Source of the DNA: Rhodothermia bacterium | GTDB lineage: Bacteria > Bacteroidota > Rhodothermia > Balneolales > Balneolaceae | Length of the DNA: 64,000 bases | Direction of reading: 5' to 3' | Assembly (NCBI GenBank): GCA_030427885.1 | Contig: JAUICM010000002.1 | Span: 496,001-560,000 of the forward strand | In this document: positions 18,975 to 28,044 of the stretch, one piece after another | How positions within the stretch are numbered: the stretch's first letter is position 1 | How the letters are laid out: every line of letters starts with the position of its first letter | The notes under the pieces: model-generated | Told to the model about the DNA's origin: nothing | What the model saw: the letters and a program-made list of their open reading frames with translations, nothing else | The model's database searches: none | Translations under genes and position numbers: made by a program

Positions 18975-20075
18975 TTATTCAGATATTTCGCAGACATCGT
19001 CTAATACGCCTTCCTCTATTTGTACACTAAAAAACGTCTGTACCATATCACCATCATCAATTATCAGAAAACCATTCTCGAAATCAAAGTGAACGGCAAC
19101 TTCTAATGTTTCACTAGTTAAAGGGTCGAAAAGGGTAAAATATTGTTCCTCTACAGAAATTATATTCAAAGTCTTGATATCAAAACAATCTTCTTCGGCC
19201 GGTTGAGCAGGATCACCTTTATAGAAATAAAACACAAAATGACCCGGCTCTATTTCCAAATATATATGTGGAGCTGAGTCATCTCCGTCAGTTTGTAATT
19301 GCCATTGCCCTTCTATGTTGAAGTCTTCCGGAGTGCATAGCTGATCAATATCATCAATAGATCCGGAGCTTGGTGAAAAATACTCCGTTATATCCTCTCC
19401 TTGTTCTTTGCGTTCAACCTTAAGTAGTCCATCTTCTATTGAAATCACAATACGTTGAGTACCTTTTGAGGACATCGGATCATTATCGGTAAGAGTAAAA
19501 ACAGATCCCTGTACACTTATAACGTCCAGTTTTGAGATGAAATAACAATCAATTGAACTTATATAATCAGCCACTCTGATCGAATCGGCAGAAATTTCCA
19601 CTATCGTCTTTCCATCGCCGTTATCCATTTCCCAGGCACCATAAAGATCTTCAGGAGTAGTGCATTCCGGTCCTATCGCGCTTTGGTCAGCTGTGCTCAG
19701 GAAATATGATTTAAGATGGTCCTGTGTGTTCTCAAGTTCACGTACATCCAACCGGTCGTCATTTCTGGATAAAGCTAAGGTTTTGGATTCATCTTCCCCT
19801 TCCTTTCTTATGGTATAGAATCCTAATTCGTCCACCGAAATCACCTCAAAATGATCAATAGAAAAACAATTATCGGATTTTTTATAGGTATAGAAATGAA
19901 CTTCTGTGGGTGATACCAGAAGATAATCTGTACGTCCTCCGGCTGTTCTTTCCCAAAACCCTTCCACCTGACCTCTTAAATCTCCAGTGAGATCAACATC
20001 GTCGCAGGACACAGATGATACCAATACCAAACCGAGTGCGAAAAAAAGATATGAGCAATACTTCAACAACATCAT
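18975..20075 (-). CDS. Lipoprotein with three WE-QGN/SC modules
   Basis: A 366-residue lipoprotein (lipobox SVSC, Cys24). Three modules follow: about residues 38-138, 146-247 and 256-362. Each starts with a G-x-W pair (GFWER, GAWEM, GQWQL) and has one mid cysteine in an [ED/DN/ID]C[FY] context (C70, C177, C297). A second cysteine closes each module (C138, C247, C362), giving spacings of 68, 70 and 65. The first module shares LDVRELENTQDHL with LHVRDIEKTQEEL in the first module of the ten-module protein, so the two genes arose by duplication. No catalytic motif was seen. Confidence 0.7.
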   Translation of the reverse strand: MMLLKYCSYLFFALGLVLVSSVSCDDVDLTGDLRGQVEGFWERTAGGRTDYLLVSPTEVHFYTYKKSDNCFSIDHFEVISVDELGFYTIRKEGEDESKTLALSRNDDRLDVRELENTQDHLKSYFLSTADQSAIGPECTTPEDLYGAWEMDNGDGKTIVEISADSIRVADYISSIDCYFISKLDVISVQGSVFTLTDNDPMSSKGTQRIVISIEDGLLKVERKEQGEDITEYFSPSSGSIDDIDQLCTPEDFNIEGQWQLQTDGDDSAPHIYLEIEPGHFVFYFYKGDPAQPAEEDCFDIKTLNIISVEEQYFTLFDPLTSETLEVAVHFDFENGFLIIDDGDMVQTFFSVQIEEGVLDDVCEISE

Positions 20076-20118
20076 CCTAAAACTGCTTTTTCACAGTATA
20101 CATCATAGCAACAAAAAA

Positions 20119-20136
20119 TGCCTCAAATTCTTTTTT
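20119..20136 (-). repeat. Leader repeat, copy 1 (upstream of the three-module gene)
   Basis: TGCCTCAAATTCTTTTTT differs by one base from 23772-23789 upstream of the ten-module gene. This copy also encodes the last codons and stop (KRI, TGA) of the ten-module protein, marking the joint of the gene duplication. Confidence 0.6.
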
Positions 20137-23100
20137 GAATGGAGTTAGCGCACTCCGGTATCAAAGTAGAAAAAGTAGTATCACTGGATTTAAATTTTGT
20201 ACTAACCTGAACCCCATCAATTTCCCTTTCAACCTCGAGTGTATTTCCTTTCAAAGTAATCAGGAAAATCCGGGTTTGAGAATTTTCATCCATTAACTCA
20301 AAAACATCATTATCGATGCCAATAACCTCAAATATTTCCGTATCGAAACATCCCTCGCCTTCTGAGATCCATGTTGCACTGGATTCATCTATACTGAAAT
20401 ACACTTTTGGCTTCTTAGCCTGAGAAAATTCCCAGTTGCCAGCAAATTCCAGTTCTATGGGATTTTCATTCCCTGGTTCCTCATCTTCCAGATCGGTACA
20501 ATCCGGAACCAAGCTACTAAGATCCTTACTACTTGATTTAAGCTTTATTGTATCAATTGAATTTTCAAATAACAGGCTTATACTACTTCCCTGTTTCTCT
20601 ACAGTAGCTTTGATGTCCTGCCCCCACTCATCGGTTACCGTAATAACATTTCCAGTGATTTCCTTTATCCCGAAAATGGTTGTGCTAAAACAAGAGAGTC
20701 CTTCATTTTCCTCGATCATCTTTAATTCAACCGCATCAAATACCACATACAATTTGGCTTTATTCCCCTGAAAGGTTTCCCATTTGCCTGTAATGTCTAC
20801 ATTTTCTTCCGGTTCATTAACTTCAGGTTTTTCGATGATCTCTACCGGGAAATCATCACAATCTGGTGCCAGAAAACTGAGATCCTGGTTCGAAGACTTG
20901 AATTTTATTGCGTCAGAATCCCCCTCAATTAAAATTGTAATATTATTTCCTTGCGTTGAAAATATAAAACTCAGTGAATTCCCGTTCTCATCTTCTGTTA
21001 CAAACGAATCACCCGAACGCTCAAGAATCATATAATTCGCCGAACTATAGCAGCCCTTTACCTCATCTTCTTTAGCCAAAATAATATCGTTCTCGCTTAC
21101 CTGTATATAGATCTTCGCAATATTTCCCTGTGCTGTTTCCCAGGTTCCCGAATAATCTTCCAGAGGTTCCGGCACTGGTTCAGGTTCAGGTTCCGGATCC
21201 TCAATTACTACATCATTACAATCCGGTGTGAGCGAGTTAAGGTTTTTCTTACTGGACTTGAACTTTATCATATCCGATTCTCCGGGGAAAAGAGCTGAAA
21301 TATTATTTCCCTGTTTAGAAAAAGTGATCACACCCACGTTTCCATCTGCATCCTCAACATCGAAAATATCACCTGTACGGCCCGTGATCTCATAATACAT
21401 TGAGGCGAAACAACTTCCCGATTCATCTTCCTTTACAAGCACAATATCGTCAGTACTAACCTGTACATAGATCTTTGCAATATTTCCCTGTGCCGTTTCC
21501 CAGGTTCCTGAATAATCTTCCAGCGGTTCAGGCTCAGGATCCTCAACTACCACATCCTCACAATCAGGCGTAAGTGAGCTTAGATCCGTATTACTGGGTT
21601 TTAGCTTTAAACTGCCCGACTCACCCTCAAATTGAATTGTGATGTTTTTTCCCTGCATCTCCACCGTAAAAACAGATTGTTGTTCTTCCGCGTCTTCGAT
21701 GGTAAATGATACCCCATCCACATTAACTATTGTGAATTGATCTGAGATATAGCAGGATCCCGCTTCATTCTCTTTAATAAACATGATCTCAGAATCAGAA
21801 ACATCCAAATACTGTTTTGTAACGTTTCCCTGAAAGGTCTCCCATTTTCCGGTTATATCTAATCCTTCTACGGGGTCTGTACCAGGCTCAGGATCTGTTT
21901 CATCATCACATTCCGGAGTAAGTTCTCCGGGTTTTGTATCGGAGGGTTTATACTTTGTTGTCTTTAGTTCTCCTCCAGAATTACGGCTGATCTCTATATT
22001 TTTGCCCTGCTTTTTGATCGTTATCTCTTCTGTTTCTCCTGATACATGCTCTAACTCAAAAACTCCACCAGTACTATTCTGAATTTGAGTTCCTGTAAAT
22101 ATATAGCAGCTATTTGATTCTACCTGACTTACAAAACTGACCGTATTATTAGTAATGAATACAAATTCTCTGGCCACATTCCCCTGAAAAGTTTCCCAGC
22201 CACCCGCAAAGCTCACTTCTTCATTTGGTTCCGGATCTGTAATATCAGTACCACATACAGGAGTAAGATCATCGATCTTCTTCTCTGATGCCTTATACCG
22301 TTTCTTGACCTTATTTCCATCTGGATCAGAAATGATCTCCAGTTGTTTACCACGTTGTATTATATCAACAGGAACCTGATCTCCGTTTTTGTCAACCAGC
22401 ATAACTCTTTTGTCAGAAGCAGCGGAGATTTCAAAAACTGAAGTTAAGATATAGCATTCCGATTCCTCATTGAACCCGACTGTTTTGATACTATCGGAGC
22501 TTATGAATATAAACTCCAATTCTTTATTTCCCAGGCTGGTCTCCCAGGCACCCTGAACTTTTCCAATAATTGATTCTTCTGTGGGCTCCGGTTCGGGTTC
22601 GCCCTCACACTCAGGACTCAGCTTTGGAACATCTTCTTTACTGGATTTAAATCTTGTAGTACTGTTTCCATCATCTACAGAAATATTATTTCCCTGTATA
22701 TTGATTATCAGCTCCAGTGACTCTTCTGTATCCTGATCTACTACTTTAAATACATTCCCTTCCGCATTCTCAATATAGAATCGCTTTGTACTATAACAGG
22801 AAGTTTCTTCATTAAATGTTTTATTTAAAAGTGAATCATTTGATACTGAAAGATATTCTTTTGTCTTGTTTCCCTGGATACTTTCCCAATTCCCTAAAAG
22901 TTTAATAATACCGGAATCAGGTATTTCTGCAGAGCCCTCACAAACCGGACTGAATGTATCGAAATCCTCGTTCGAGCTCTTAAACTTTTGAAGCTCTGCA
23001 ACACCGCTCACAACTTCCTCAATTTCGATCGTATTACCCTGCCTCGTAATGATCAACTCCTGACTTTCTTCTGATTCACTATCGGCTGATGATATAGTAA

Positions 23101-23716
23101 ATACATTTCCATCCTTTTCCAGGATATGAGAACTCAAACTTATAAAGCAAGAAGTGGTCTCATTAAAGGTGATCTTTGTTAATTTCTCTTCGGTTATTCG
23201 TATGAATAACTTTTTTGTATTCCCCTGAGCAGACTCCCAGTCCCCAAAAACTTCTTCATTATTCCCGTTATCATTTCCATTATTTGAAGCTTTATCTGCA
23301 CATCCGATCTGGAGAGAATCTGCACTTATAGCCGCTCTGTCATATACATCCAGTTCCTCTTGTGTTTTTTCAATATCCCGGACATGAAGTTTATTCTCAT
23401 TTTCAGAGATAGCAAGAACCATTTCTTTTCCTGACTTAGCTTCTTCCAGAAAATAAAAGCCACCATCTTCTACTCTATTCAACTTATACTTTGCAGGCGT
23501 TACACATTCACGAACGGTGTGATAGTTGTAGAAATTCAGGCTATCAGATGAAATGTACAGGTAGGTAGTGAATACACCATTTCCATCAAGTTTCCATGTA
23601 CCATCAACCCCGGCATCATCGACACCACTAAGATTGATCCCTTCACAAGAAACAGAACCCAGAATAACTAAGAAGACGAACCCAGAAAACCATGGGTTGC
23701 TGAATAATGTTTTCAT
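20123..23716 (-). CDS. Lipoprotein with ten tandem WE-QGN/SC modules
   Basis: A 1197-residue lipoprotein (lipobox SVSC, Cys24). It contains ten modules at about residues 38-139, 158-259, 275-370, 388-488, 504-603, 622-719, 736-833, 856-953, 976-1073 and 1091-1189. The consensus is GxWExxQGNxxKxY near the start, NExxSC[YF] in the middle, [KQ]QGNNI, then KFKSSxxDLxxLxPxC at the end. Cysteine pairs are 71/139, 190/259, 307/370, 421/488, 537/603, 655/719, 769/833, 889/953, 1009/1073 and 1123/1189; one disulfide per module is likely. Linkers are Glu/Pro/Asp-rich (EDPEPEPEPVPEP). This looks like a long surface-exposed stalk or adhesin; I do not recognise the family. Confidence 0.75.
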   Translation of the reverse strand: MKTLFSNPWFSGFVFLVILGSVSCEGINLSGVDDAGVDGTWKLDGNGVFTTYLYISSDSLNFYNYHTVRECVTPAKYKLNRVEDGGFYFLEEAKSGKEMVLAISENENKLHVRDIEKTQEELDVYDRAAISADSLQIGCADKASNNGNDNGNNEEVFGDWESAQGNTKKLFIRITEEKLTKITFNETTSCFISLSSHILEKDGNVFTISSADSESEESQELIITRQGNTIEIEEVVSGVAELQKFKSSNEDFDTFSPVCEGSAEIPDSGIIKLLGNWESIQGNKTKEYLSVSNDSLLNKTFNEETSCYSTKRFYIENAEGNVFKVVDQDTEESLELIINIQGNNISVDDGNSTTRFKSSKEDVPKLSPECEGEPEPEPTEESIIGKVQGAWETSLGNKELEFIFISSDSIKTVGFNEESECYILTSVFEISAASDKRVMLVDKNGDQVPVDIIQRGKQLEIISDPDGNKVKKRYKASEKKIDDLTPVCGTDITDPEPNEEVSFAGGWETFQGNVAREFVFITNNTVSFVSQVESNSCYIFTGTQIQNSTGGVFELEHVSGETEEITIKKQGKNIEISRNSGGELKTTKYKPSDTKPGELTPECDDETDPEPGTDPVEGLDITGKWETFQGNVTKQYLDVSDSEIMFIKENEAGSCYISDQFTIVNVDGVSFTIEDAEEQQSVFTVEMQGKNITIQFEGESGSLKLKPSNTDLSSLTPDCEDVVVEDPEPEPLEDYSGTWETAQGNIAKIYVQVSTDDIVLVKEDESGSCFASMYYEITGRTGDIFDVEDADGNVGVITFSKQGNNISALFPGESDMIKFKSSKKNLNSLTPDCNDVVIEDPEPEPEPVPEPLEDYSGTWETAQGNIAKIYIQVSENDIILAKEDEVKGCYSSANYMILERSGDSFVTEDENGNSLSFIFSTQGNNITILIEGDSDAIKFKSSNQDLSFLAPDCDDFPVEIIEKPEVNEPEENVDITGKWETFQGNKAKLYVVFDAVELKMIEENEGLSCFSTTIFGIKEITGNVITVTDEWGQDIKATVEKQGSSISLLFENSIDTIKLKSSSKDLSSLVPDCTDLEDEEPGNENPIELEFAGNWEFSQAKKPKVYFSIDESSATWISEGEGCFDTEIFEVIGIDNDVFELMDENSQTRIFLITLKGNTLEVEREIDGVQVSTKFKSSDTTFSTLIPECANSIQKRI
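20858..21511 (-). repeat. Modules 7 and 8, a recent tandem duplication
   Basis: Modules 7 (21511-21218) and 8 (21151-20858) share SGTWETAQGNIAKIY without change and the preceding linker PLEDY. The DNA around both linkers is also close, for example CCTGAATAATCTTCCAG with one substitution. The repeat period is 120 codons. Other modules are far more diverged. Confidence 0.7.
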
Positions 23717-23771
23717 CTTAAAAACCGAGCAACCATTATTTTATATTAAGATAATTTAATAAAACTAAAAT

Positions 23772-23789
23772 TGCTTCAAATTCTTTTTT
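23772..23789 (-). repeat. Leader repeat, copy 2 (upstream of the ten-module gene)
   Basis: TGCTTCAAATTCTTTTTT, 17 of 18 bases identical to 20119-20136, about 55 bases before the ATG at 23716. It fits a duplicated 5' leader. Confidence 0.6.
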
Positions 23790-23958
23790 TTATGGCTTTA
23801 CCCCGATCGTGCTTCACTATTTTCCTGAAATTCATCATTACTTCATACTCAGGAAAGACATTTATAAACATTTGAAATGTCATCTACTACCAAAAAAGCG
23901 CTCCCAGTTTTATTTGTCTAAATGATGTATTTCATTAAGTTGCCTGAAACTTAAAGTT

Positions 23959-23963
23959 GGAGG
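23959..23963 (+). promoter_or_regulatory. Shine-Dalgarno that fixes a TTG start for pntAA
   Basis: GGAGG, six bases before TTG at 23970. No in-frame ATG or GTG lies nearby, and the encoded IIAVPKETEEHEQR is the expected N-terminus of the family. Confidence 0.8.
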
Positions 23964-23969
23964 TTAAAA

Positions 23970-25091
23970 TTGATTATTGCTGTTCCAAAAGAAACTGAAG
24001 AACACGAGCAGCGGGTAGCAATCACCCCAGATGTTGCTGCCCAGCTTATTAAAAAAGAACTCGAGGTCTGGATCGAAAAAGATGCTGGACTTAAATCCAA
24101 TTTCCTTGATGCACATTATAAAGAAGCCGGAGCTAAAATTGTAGCAGACCGCAAAGCTCTTTTTGAAGGGGCCGATGTTCTGCTTGCGGTTCAAACTCCT
24201 TCTGCTGAGGAATTAGGATACTTAAGAAAGAACGCAACTCTTGTATGCTTCTTATGGGCTTTACAACATCCCGATCTGGTTGATACCCTGAAAGAACTTG
24301 GTATTTCTGCCTTGGGAATGGATGCCATTCCACGTATTTCAAGAGCACAAAATATGGATGCTTTATCCTCAATGAGTTCCATTGCGGGATATAAAGCTTC
24401 ACTGATTGCTGCCAACAATCTTGACAAATACTTCCCCATGATGATGACTGCGGCAGGCACCATCCCCCCGTCAAAAGCCTTGATACTTGGTGCCGGTGTA
24501 GCGGGACTGCAGGCTATTGCTACCTGTCGTAAACTTGGGGCTGTTGTTGAGGCCTACGATGTTCGTCCTGTAGTTAAAGAACAGGTTGAAAGTCTCGGGG
24601 CTAAATTTGTTGAAGTACCACTTGAGGAATCTGATACAGAAACCAAAGGTGGTTATGCCAAAGAACTTTCTAAAGACAGCCAGGAACGACAAAAGCATGT
24701 AGTGCACGAACATGTCAAAAAATCTGATATTGTAATCACAACCGCACTTATTCCCGGACGGCCGGCTCCTCTTCTTGTAACAAAAGAGATGGTTGCAGAT
24801 ATGAAGCCCGGATCTGTGATCGTTGATCTAGCTGCTGAAAATGGTGGAAACTGTGAGCTTACTGAAGCGGGTAAAACCGTTGTAGTAAATGAGGTTAAGA
24901 TCATTGGTCCGGTTAATCTGCCCAGCCAGCTTTCGAACCATGCCAGTTTGCTGTATGCTAAGAATATGATGAATCTGCTTAATCTTCTTATCAAGGAAGG
25001 CACCCTGAATTTCGACTTTGAAGACGAAATTCTGTTGAATACCACAATTACTCATAACGGGGAAGTTGTTTCACCAATGATCAAAAACTGA
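23970..25091 (+). CDS. pntAA: NAD(P) transhydrogenase alpha subunit, part 1 (NAD-binding)
   Basis: Domain I of the proton-translocating transhydrogenase that passes hydride between NADH and NADP+. The N-terminal signature is VPKETEEHEQRVAITPD, the NAD-binding site is ILGAGVAGLQAIATCRKLGA, and the RQD-loop region follows MDAIPRISRAQNMDALSS. The start is TTG with an ideal SD. The gene lacks the membrane helices of a fused PntA; they are in the next gene. It is first of three genes. Confidence 0.93.
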   Translation: MIIAVPKETEEHEQRVAITPDVAAQLIKKELEVWIEKDAGLKSNFLDAHYKEAGAKIVADRKALFEGADVLLAVQTPSAEELGYLRKNATLVCFLWALQHPDLVDTLKELGISALGMDAIPRISRAQNMDALSSMSSIAGYKASLIAANNLDKYFPMMMTAAGTIPPSKALILGAGVAGLQAIATCRKLGAVVEAYDVRPVVKEQVESLGAKFVEVPLEESDTETKGGYAKELSKDSQERQKHVVHEHVKKSDIVITTALIPGRPAPLLVTKEMVADMKPGSVIVDLAAENGGNCELTEAGKTVVVNEVKIIGPVNLPSQLSNHASLLYAKNMMNLLNLLIKEGTLNFDFEDEILLNTTITHNGEVVSPMIKN

Positions 25092-25143
25092 TTTGAATTA
25101 GAACTACAGCCTAAACTAATTCTAAATACATAACTAACTACTT

Positions 25144-25434
25144 ATGTCTGCCTTAATATTTTCACTTTTTATTTTTGTTCTGGCCTGTTTTATCGGGTTT
25201 GAACTCATATCAAAAGTTCCCCCTACTCTGCATACCCCGCTTATGAGTGGTGCAAATGCAATTTCGGGAATTACAATCGTTGGAGCATTAATCGTAGCAG
25301 GAAGTGTGGGCGGTCAGCTTGCACAATGGATCGGCTTTGTTGCTATTGTATTCGCCACCATTAATGTGGTGGGCGGATTTATGGTTACCGACCGAATGCT
25401 TGAGATGTTCAAAAAGAAGGAGGATGACAAATGA
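25144..25434 (+). CDS. pntAB: NAD(P) transhydrogenase alpha subunit, part 2 (membrane)
   Basis: A 96-residue membrane subunit with three predicted helices: about 4-24, 36-55 and 60-80. The motif FELISKVPPTLHTPLMSGANAIS is conserved in this family and lines part of the proton channel. The stop overlaps the pntB start by 4 bases (ATGA at 25431), so the two are translationally coupled. Confidence 0.93.
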   Translation: MSALIFSLFIFVLACFIGFELISKVPPTLHTPLMSGANAISGITIVGALIVAGSVGGQLAQWIGFVAIVFATINVVGGFMVTDRMLEMFKKKEDDK

Positions 25435-26852
25435 GCCAGTTTTTGCCAGAATCCATTCTTACATGGCTGCCAGATACCATTCAATTGCTCTACCTGGTGG
25501 CTACCGCATACTTTATTCGGGGTCTGAAATTATTGAACTCTCCACAGACTGCCAGAAAAGGTAATATGTATGCCGCCGTTGGTATGCTGATCGGTGTTGT
25601 TGTTACTTTGTTCGACCAGCATATTGTATCATTTGAATACATAATTGCAGGTGTCCTTTTAGGAGGACTGATTGGAGCTGTAGCTGCAAAAAAAGTTGCT
25701 ATGACCTCCATGCCGGAACTTGTTGCTATCTTCAACGGATTTGGAGGTGGCGCATCTGCCCTGGTAGCCTGGGGTGAGTTATCCCGTACAGCTGATGTGA
25801 CAGGAATCGATCCAACTGGTTTAGTAACAACCGGTTTGAGTATTTTTATCGGTGCTCTCACTTTTACGGGTAGTTTTATTGCCTTTGGTAAATTGAAGGG
25901 ATTCATCTCCGGTAATGCCATCACATTCCCCGGACTCAATATCATCAATATTGGTTCCATGGTCGGGGTTCTTGTATTGATCGGGTTCTTCACCTTCGAT
26001 CCCACCAATACAACTATCTTTTGGATAATCCTGGGTATTTCACTCCTAATTGGTGTTACCTCCGTTATTCCAATTGGCGGTGCTGATATGCCTGTTGTGA
26101 TCTCTCTCCTGAACTCTTATTCAGGTTTAGCTGCTTCGATGGCAGGTTTTGTACTCGGTAACAATCTTCTCATTGTTTCAGGTGCACTTGTTGGCGCTGC
26201 GGGGCTTATCCTCACACAGATCATGTGTAAAGCGATGAACCGTTCGCTGGCCAATGTCATCTTTGGATCCTTCGGCGGTGATGGTGCCTCTGGCGGTGGT
26301 GGTGGAGCTGATGGTGATAAAACCGTCCGTGAAACTTCTGCTGAAGATCTCGCTATTCAGGTTGCCTATGCCTCAAAAGTTGTAATTGTTCCTGGTTATG
26401 GCCTTGCAGTAGCACAAGCACAACATATCGTTAAAGAAGTGGCCACTAAACTGGAAGCGAAAGGAGTACAGGTTAAATATGGTATCCACCCGGTAGCAGG
26501 CCGAATGCCTGGCCACATGAATGTTCTGCTTGCAGAGGCGGATGTGCCTTATGACCTGTTGTACGATATGGACCAGATCAATCCTGAATTTGCCAGTACG
26601 GATGTGGTGCTCATTATTGGTGCAAATGACGTGGTGAACCCAATGGCAAAAACATCTCCAGGCAGCCCGATCTATGGCATGCCTATTCTCAATGTTGATG
26701 AAGCCAAGCGTACTATTGTTTTCAAACGTAGCTTAAGTGTTGGATACGCCGGTATCGATAACCCGTTATTCTATGAAGAGAAAAACCAGATGTTCTTCGG
26801 TGATGCCAAAAAAAGTCTGCAGGCGTTAAATGAAGCCTTGAATGAGGTCTGA
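25431..26852 (+). CDS. pntB: NAD(P) transhydrogenase beta subunit
   Basis: Contains about eight or nine membrane helices (residues 10-265) and the NADP-binding domain III from about 300 (VIVPGYGLAVAQAQH, GRMPGHMNVLLAEA, IGANDVVNPMA). With pntAA and pntAB it forms the complete enzyme, which uses the proton gradient to make NADPH. Length 473 is normal. A strong terminator follows. Confidence 0.95.
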   Translation: MSQFLPESILTWLPDTIQLLYLVATAYFIRGLKLLNSPQTARKGNMYAAVGMLIGVVVTLFDQHIVSFEYIIAGVLLGGLIGAVAAKKVAMTSMPELVAIFNGFGGGASALVAWGELSRTADVTGIDPTGLVTTGLSIFIGALTFTGSFIAFGKLKGFISGNAITFPGLNIINIGSMVGVLVLIGFFTFDPTNTTIFWIILGISLLIGVTSVIPIGGADMPVVISLLNSYSGLAASMAGFVLGNNLLIVSGALVGAAGLILTQIMCKAMNRSLANVIFGSFGGDGASGGGGGADGDKTVRETSAEDLAIQVAYASKVVIVPGYGLAVAQAQHIVKEVATKLEAKGVQVKYGIHPVAGRMPGHMNVLLAEADVPYDLLYDMDQINPEFASTDVVLIIGANDVVNPMAKTSPGSPIYGMPILNVDEAKRTIVFKRSLSVGYAGIDNPLFYEEKNQMFFGDAKKSLQALNEALNEV

Positions 26853-26874
26853 AAACTGTCTTATATTTAGAGTT

Positions 26875-26907
26875 AAAAGCTCCGGTAATTTTTGCCGGAG
26901 CTTTTTC
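26875..26907 (+). terminator. Terminator of the pnt operon
   Basis: GCTCCGG (26879-26885) pairs perfectly with CCGGAGC (26895-26901), followed by TTTTT; preceded by AAAA. Confidence 0.9.
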
Positions 26908-26934
26908 GTTTAAACATCTCCCATTTTCAGATAC

Positions 26935-27435
26935 ATGTTCAAATCCAGACATTTTTTAATTCTCCTGATCTGCTCCGCATTCACTTTATTTTCAGCCTGT
27001 AATAAAGACTGCGAAAAAGAACCTGATCTCGATGTAGACCAGGAACAACTCGCTAAAGACATCAAAGCTATTGATAGCTTTCTAGAGGACAACGGTATCA
27101 CGGCCGAGAAACATCCATCGGGCATCCGTTATATAATAAAGAGAGAAGGTGATGGCGCACGTCCAGCCGTTTGCAATAATATTTATTTAACTTATGAAGG
27201 TAAATTGCTAAACGATCAGAGAACCATCTTTGACAGTGAAGCCGACCCTGTTGGGTTTAACCTTGGAGGATTGATTACAGGCTGGCAGATCGGTGTTCCG
27301 CTTATCCAAGAAAATGGCCGCATTACCCTGTATATACCTTCCGTTTATGGATATGGGACTTCTGGGTCAGAGTCTGGAAATGTTCCTCCTAATACTAACC
27401 TTGAATTTGAGATCGTACTTTTTCAGGTGAACTAA
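26935..27435 (+). CDS. FKBP-type peptidyl-prolyl isomerase lipoprotein
   Basis: A 166-residue lipoprotein (lipobox FSAC, Cys22) whose last 100 residues are an FKBP fold: IYLTYEGKLL, IFDSEADPVGFNLGG, ITGWQIGVPLI and PPNTNLEFEIVLF. The key Trp of the active site is kept, as is YGYG near the end. It assists proline isomerisation in the cell envelope. Two further cysteines (in NKDCE and AVCNN) are also present in the next gene's product, suggesting a conserved disulfide from linker to domain. Confidence 0.85.
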   Translation: MFKSRHFLILLICSAFTLFSACNKDCEKEPDLDVDQEQLAKDIKAIDSFLEDNGITAEKHPSGIRYIIKREGDGARPAVCNNIYLTYEGKLLNDQRTIFDSEADPVGFNLGGLITGWQIGVPLIQENGRITLYIPSVYGYGTSGSESGNVPPNTNLEFEIVLFQVN

Positions 27436-27503
27436 CAGAATATTCTACCTTTTTGAATGTTATATTCCGAGATGCTTTAGCATTTCCGAATAATCCCCTT
27501 TGC

Positions 27504-28031
27504 ATGAATAAACATATACTTTCTTTTACCGTTGTTATACTCACTGTTCTGATCATAACCGTTGGTTGTGAAGAAAAAGCACCGTGTGAATTAGACCTGA
27601 ATCCATCTGTACGACAAACTCAATTCCGGGCTGATCAGGATTCTATCACCCAGTATCTTTCTGATAATGGTATTGATGCACAAACTCATGAAAAAGGTAT
27701 GCGTTATGTGATTCATGATAAAGGTTCCGGAAGTACCGTTTATCCCTGTAGTGCGATCATCGTTACTTTTGAAACCCGTCTTATGGCTTCAGGTGCTATT
27801 GTTGATAGTGCATCCACACCAGTTGGTTACAATCTTCCGCAAATGCCTTATGCATGGCAGTTTATTATGCCTCTAATAAAAGAAGGTGGTAGTGTTACAA
27901 TGTACGCACCTTCTGATTATGGATATTCGGATTATGAGTTTCCTAATATTCCAATCAACTCGAATCTGATCATAGATGTTGAATTGGTTGAAACTTATAC
28001 TCCAAGAAACGGTTCCTTTTACGCCAGATAG
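27504..28031 (+). CDS. Second FKBP-type isomerase lipoprotein
   Basis: Start taken at ATG 27504, not 27453, because it gives a lipoprotein signal (MNKHILSFTVVILTVLIITV then GC). FKBP elements are IIVTFETRLMASG, IVDSASTPVGYNLPQ, YAWQFIMPLIKEGG and INSNLIIDVELVE. It is a diverged paralogue of the gene before it, 68 bases downstream. Active-site residues are less well kept, so isomerase activity is less sure. The two cysteines APCE and YPCS match those in its neighbour. Confidence 0.8.
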   Translation: MNKHILSFTVVILTVLIITVGCEEKAPCELDLNPSVRQTQFRADQDSITQYLSDNGIDAQTHEKGMRYVIHDKGSGSTVYPCSAIIVTFETRLMASGAIVDSASTPVGYNLPQMPYAWQFIMPLIKEGGSVTMYAPSDYGYSDYEFPNIPINSNLIIDVELVETYTPRNGSFYAR

Positions 28032-28044
28032 GCATCAGGAAAAA

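Noticed and set aside
20123-23716. Regular DNA repeats of about 330 bases resembling a CRISPR-like or minisatellite array
   Set aside because: They are codon-framed protein modules in one continuous reading frame with diverged DNA.
24653-25045. Open frames opposite pntAA
   Set aside because: Shadows of a well-supported gene.
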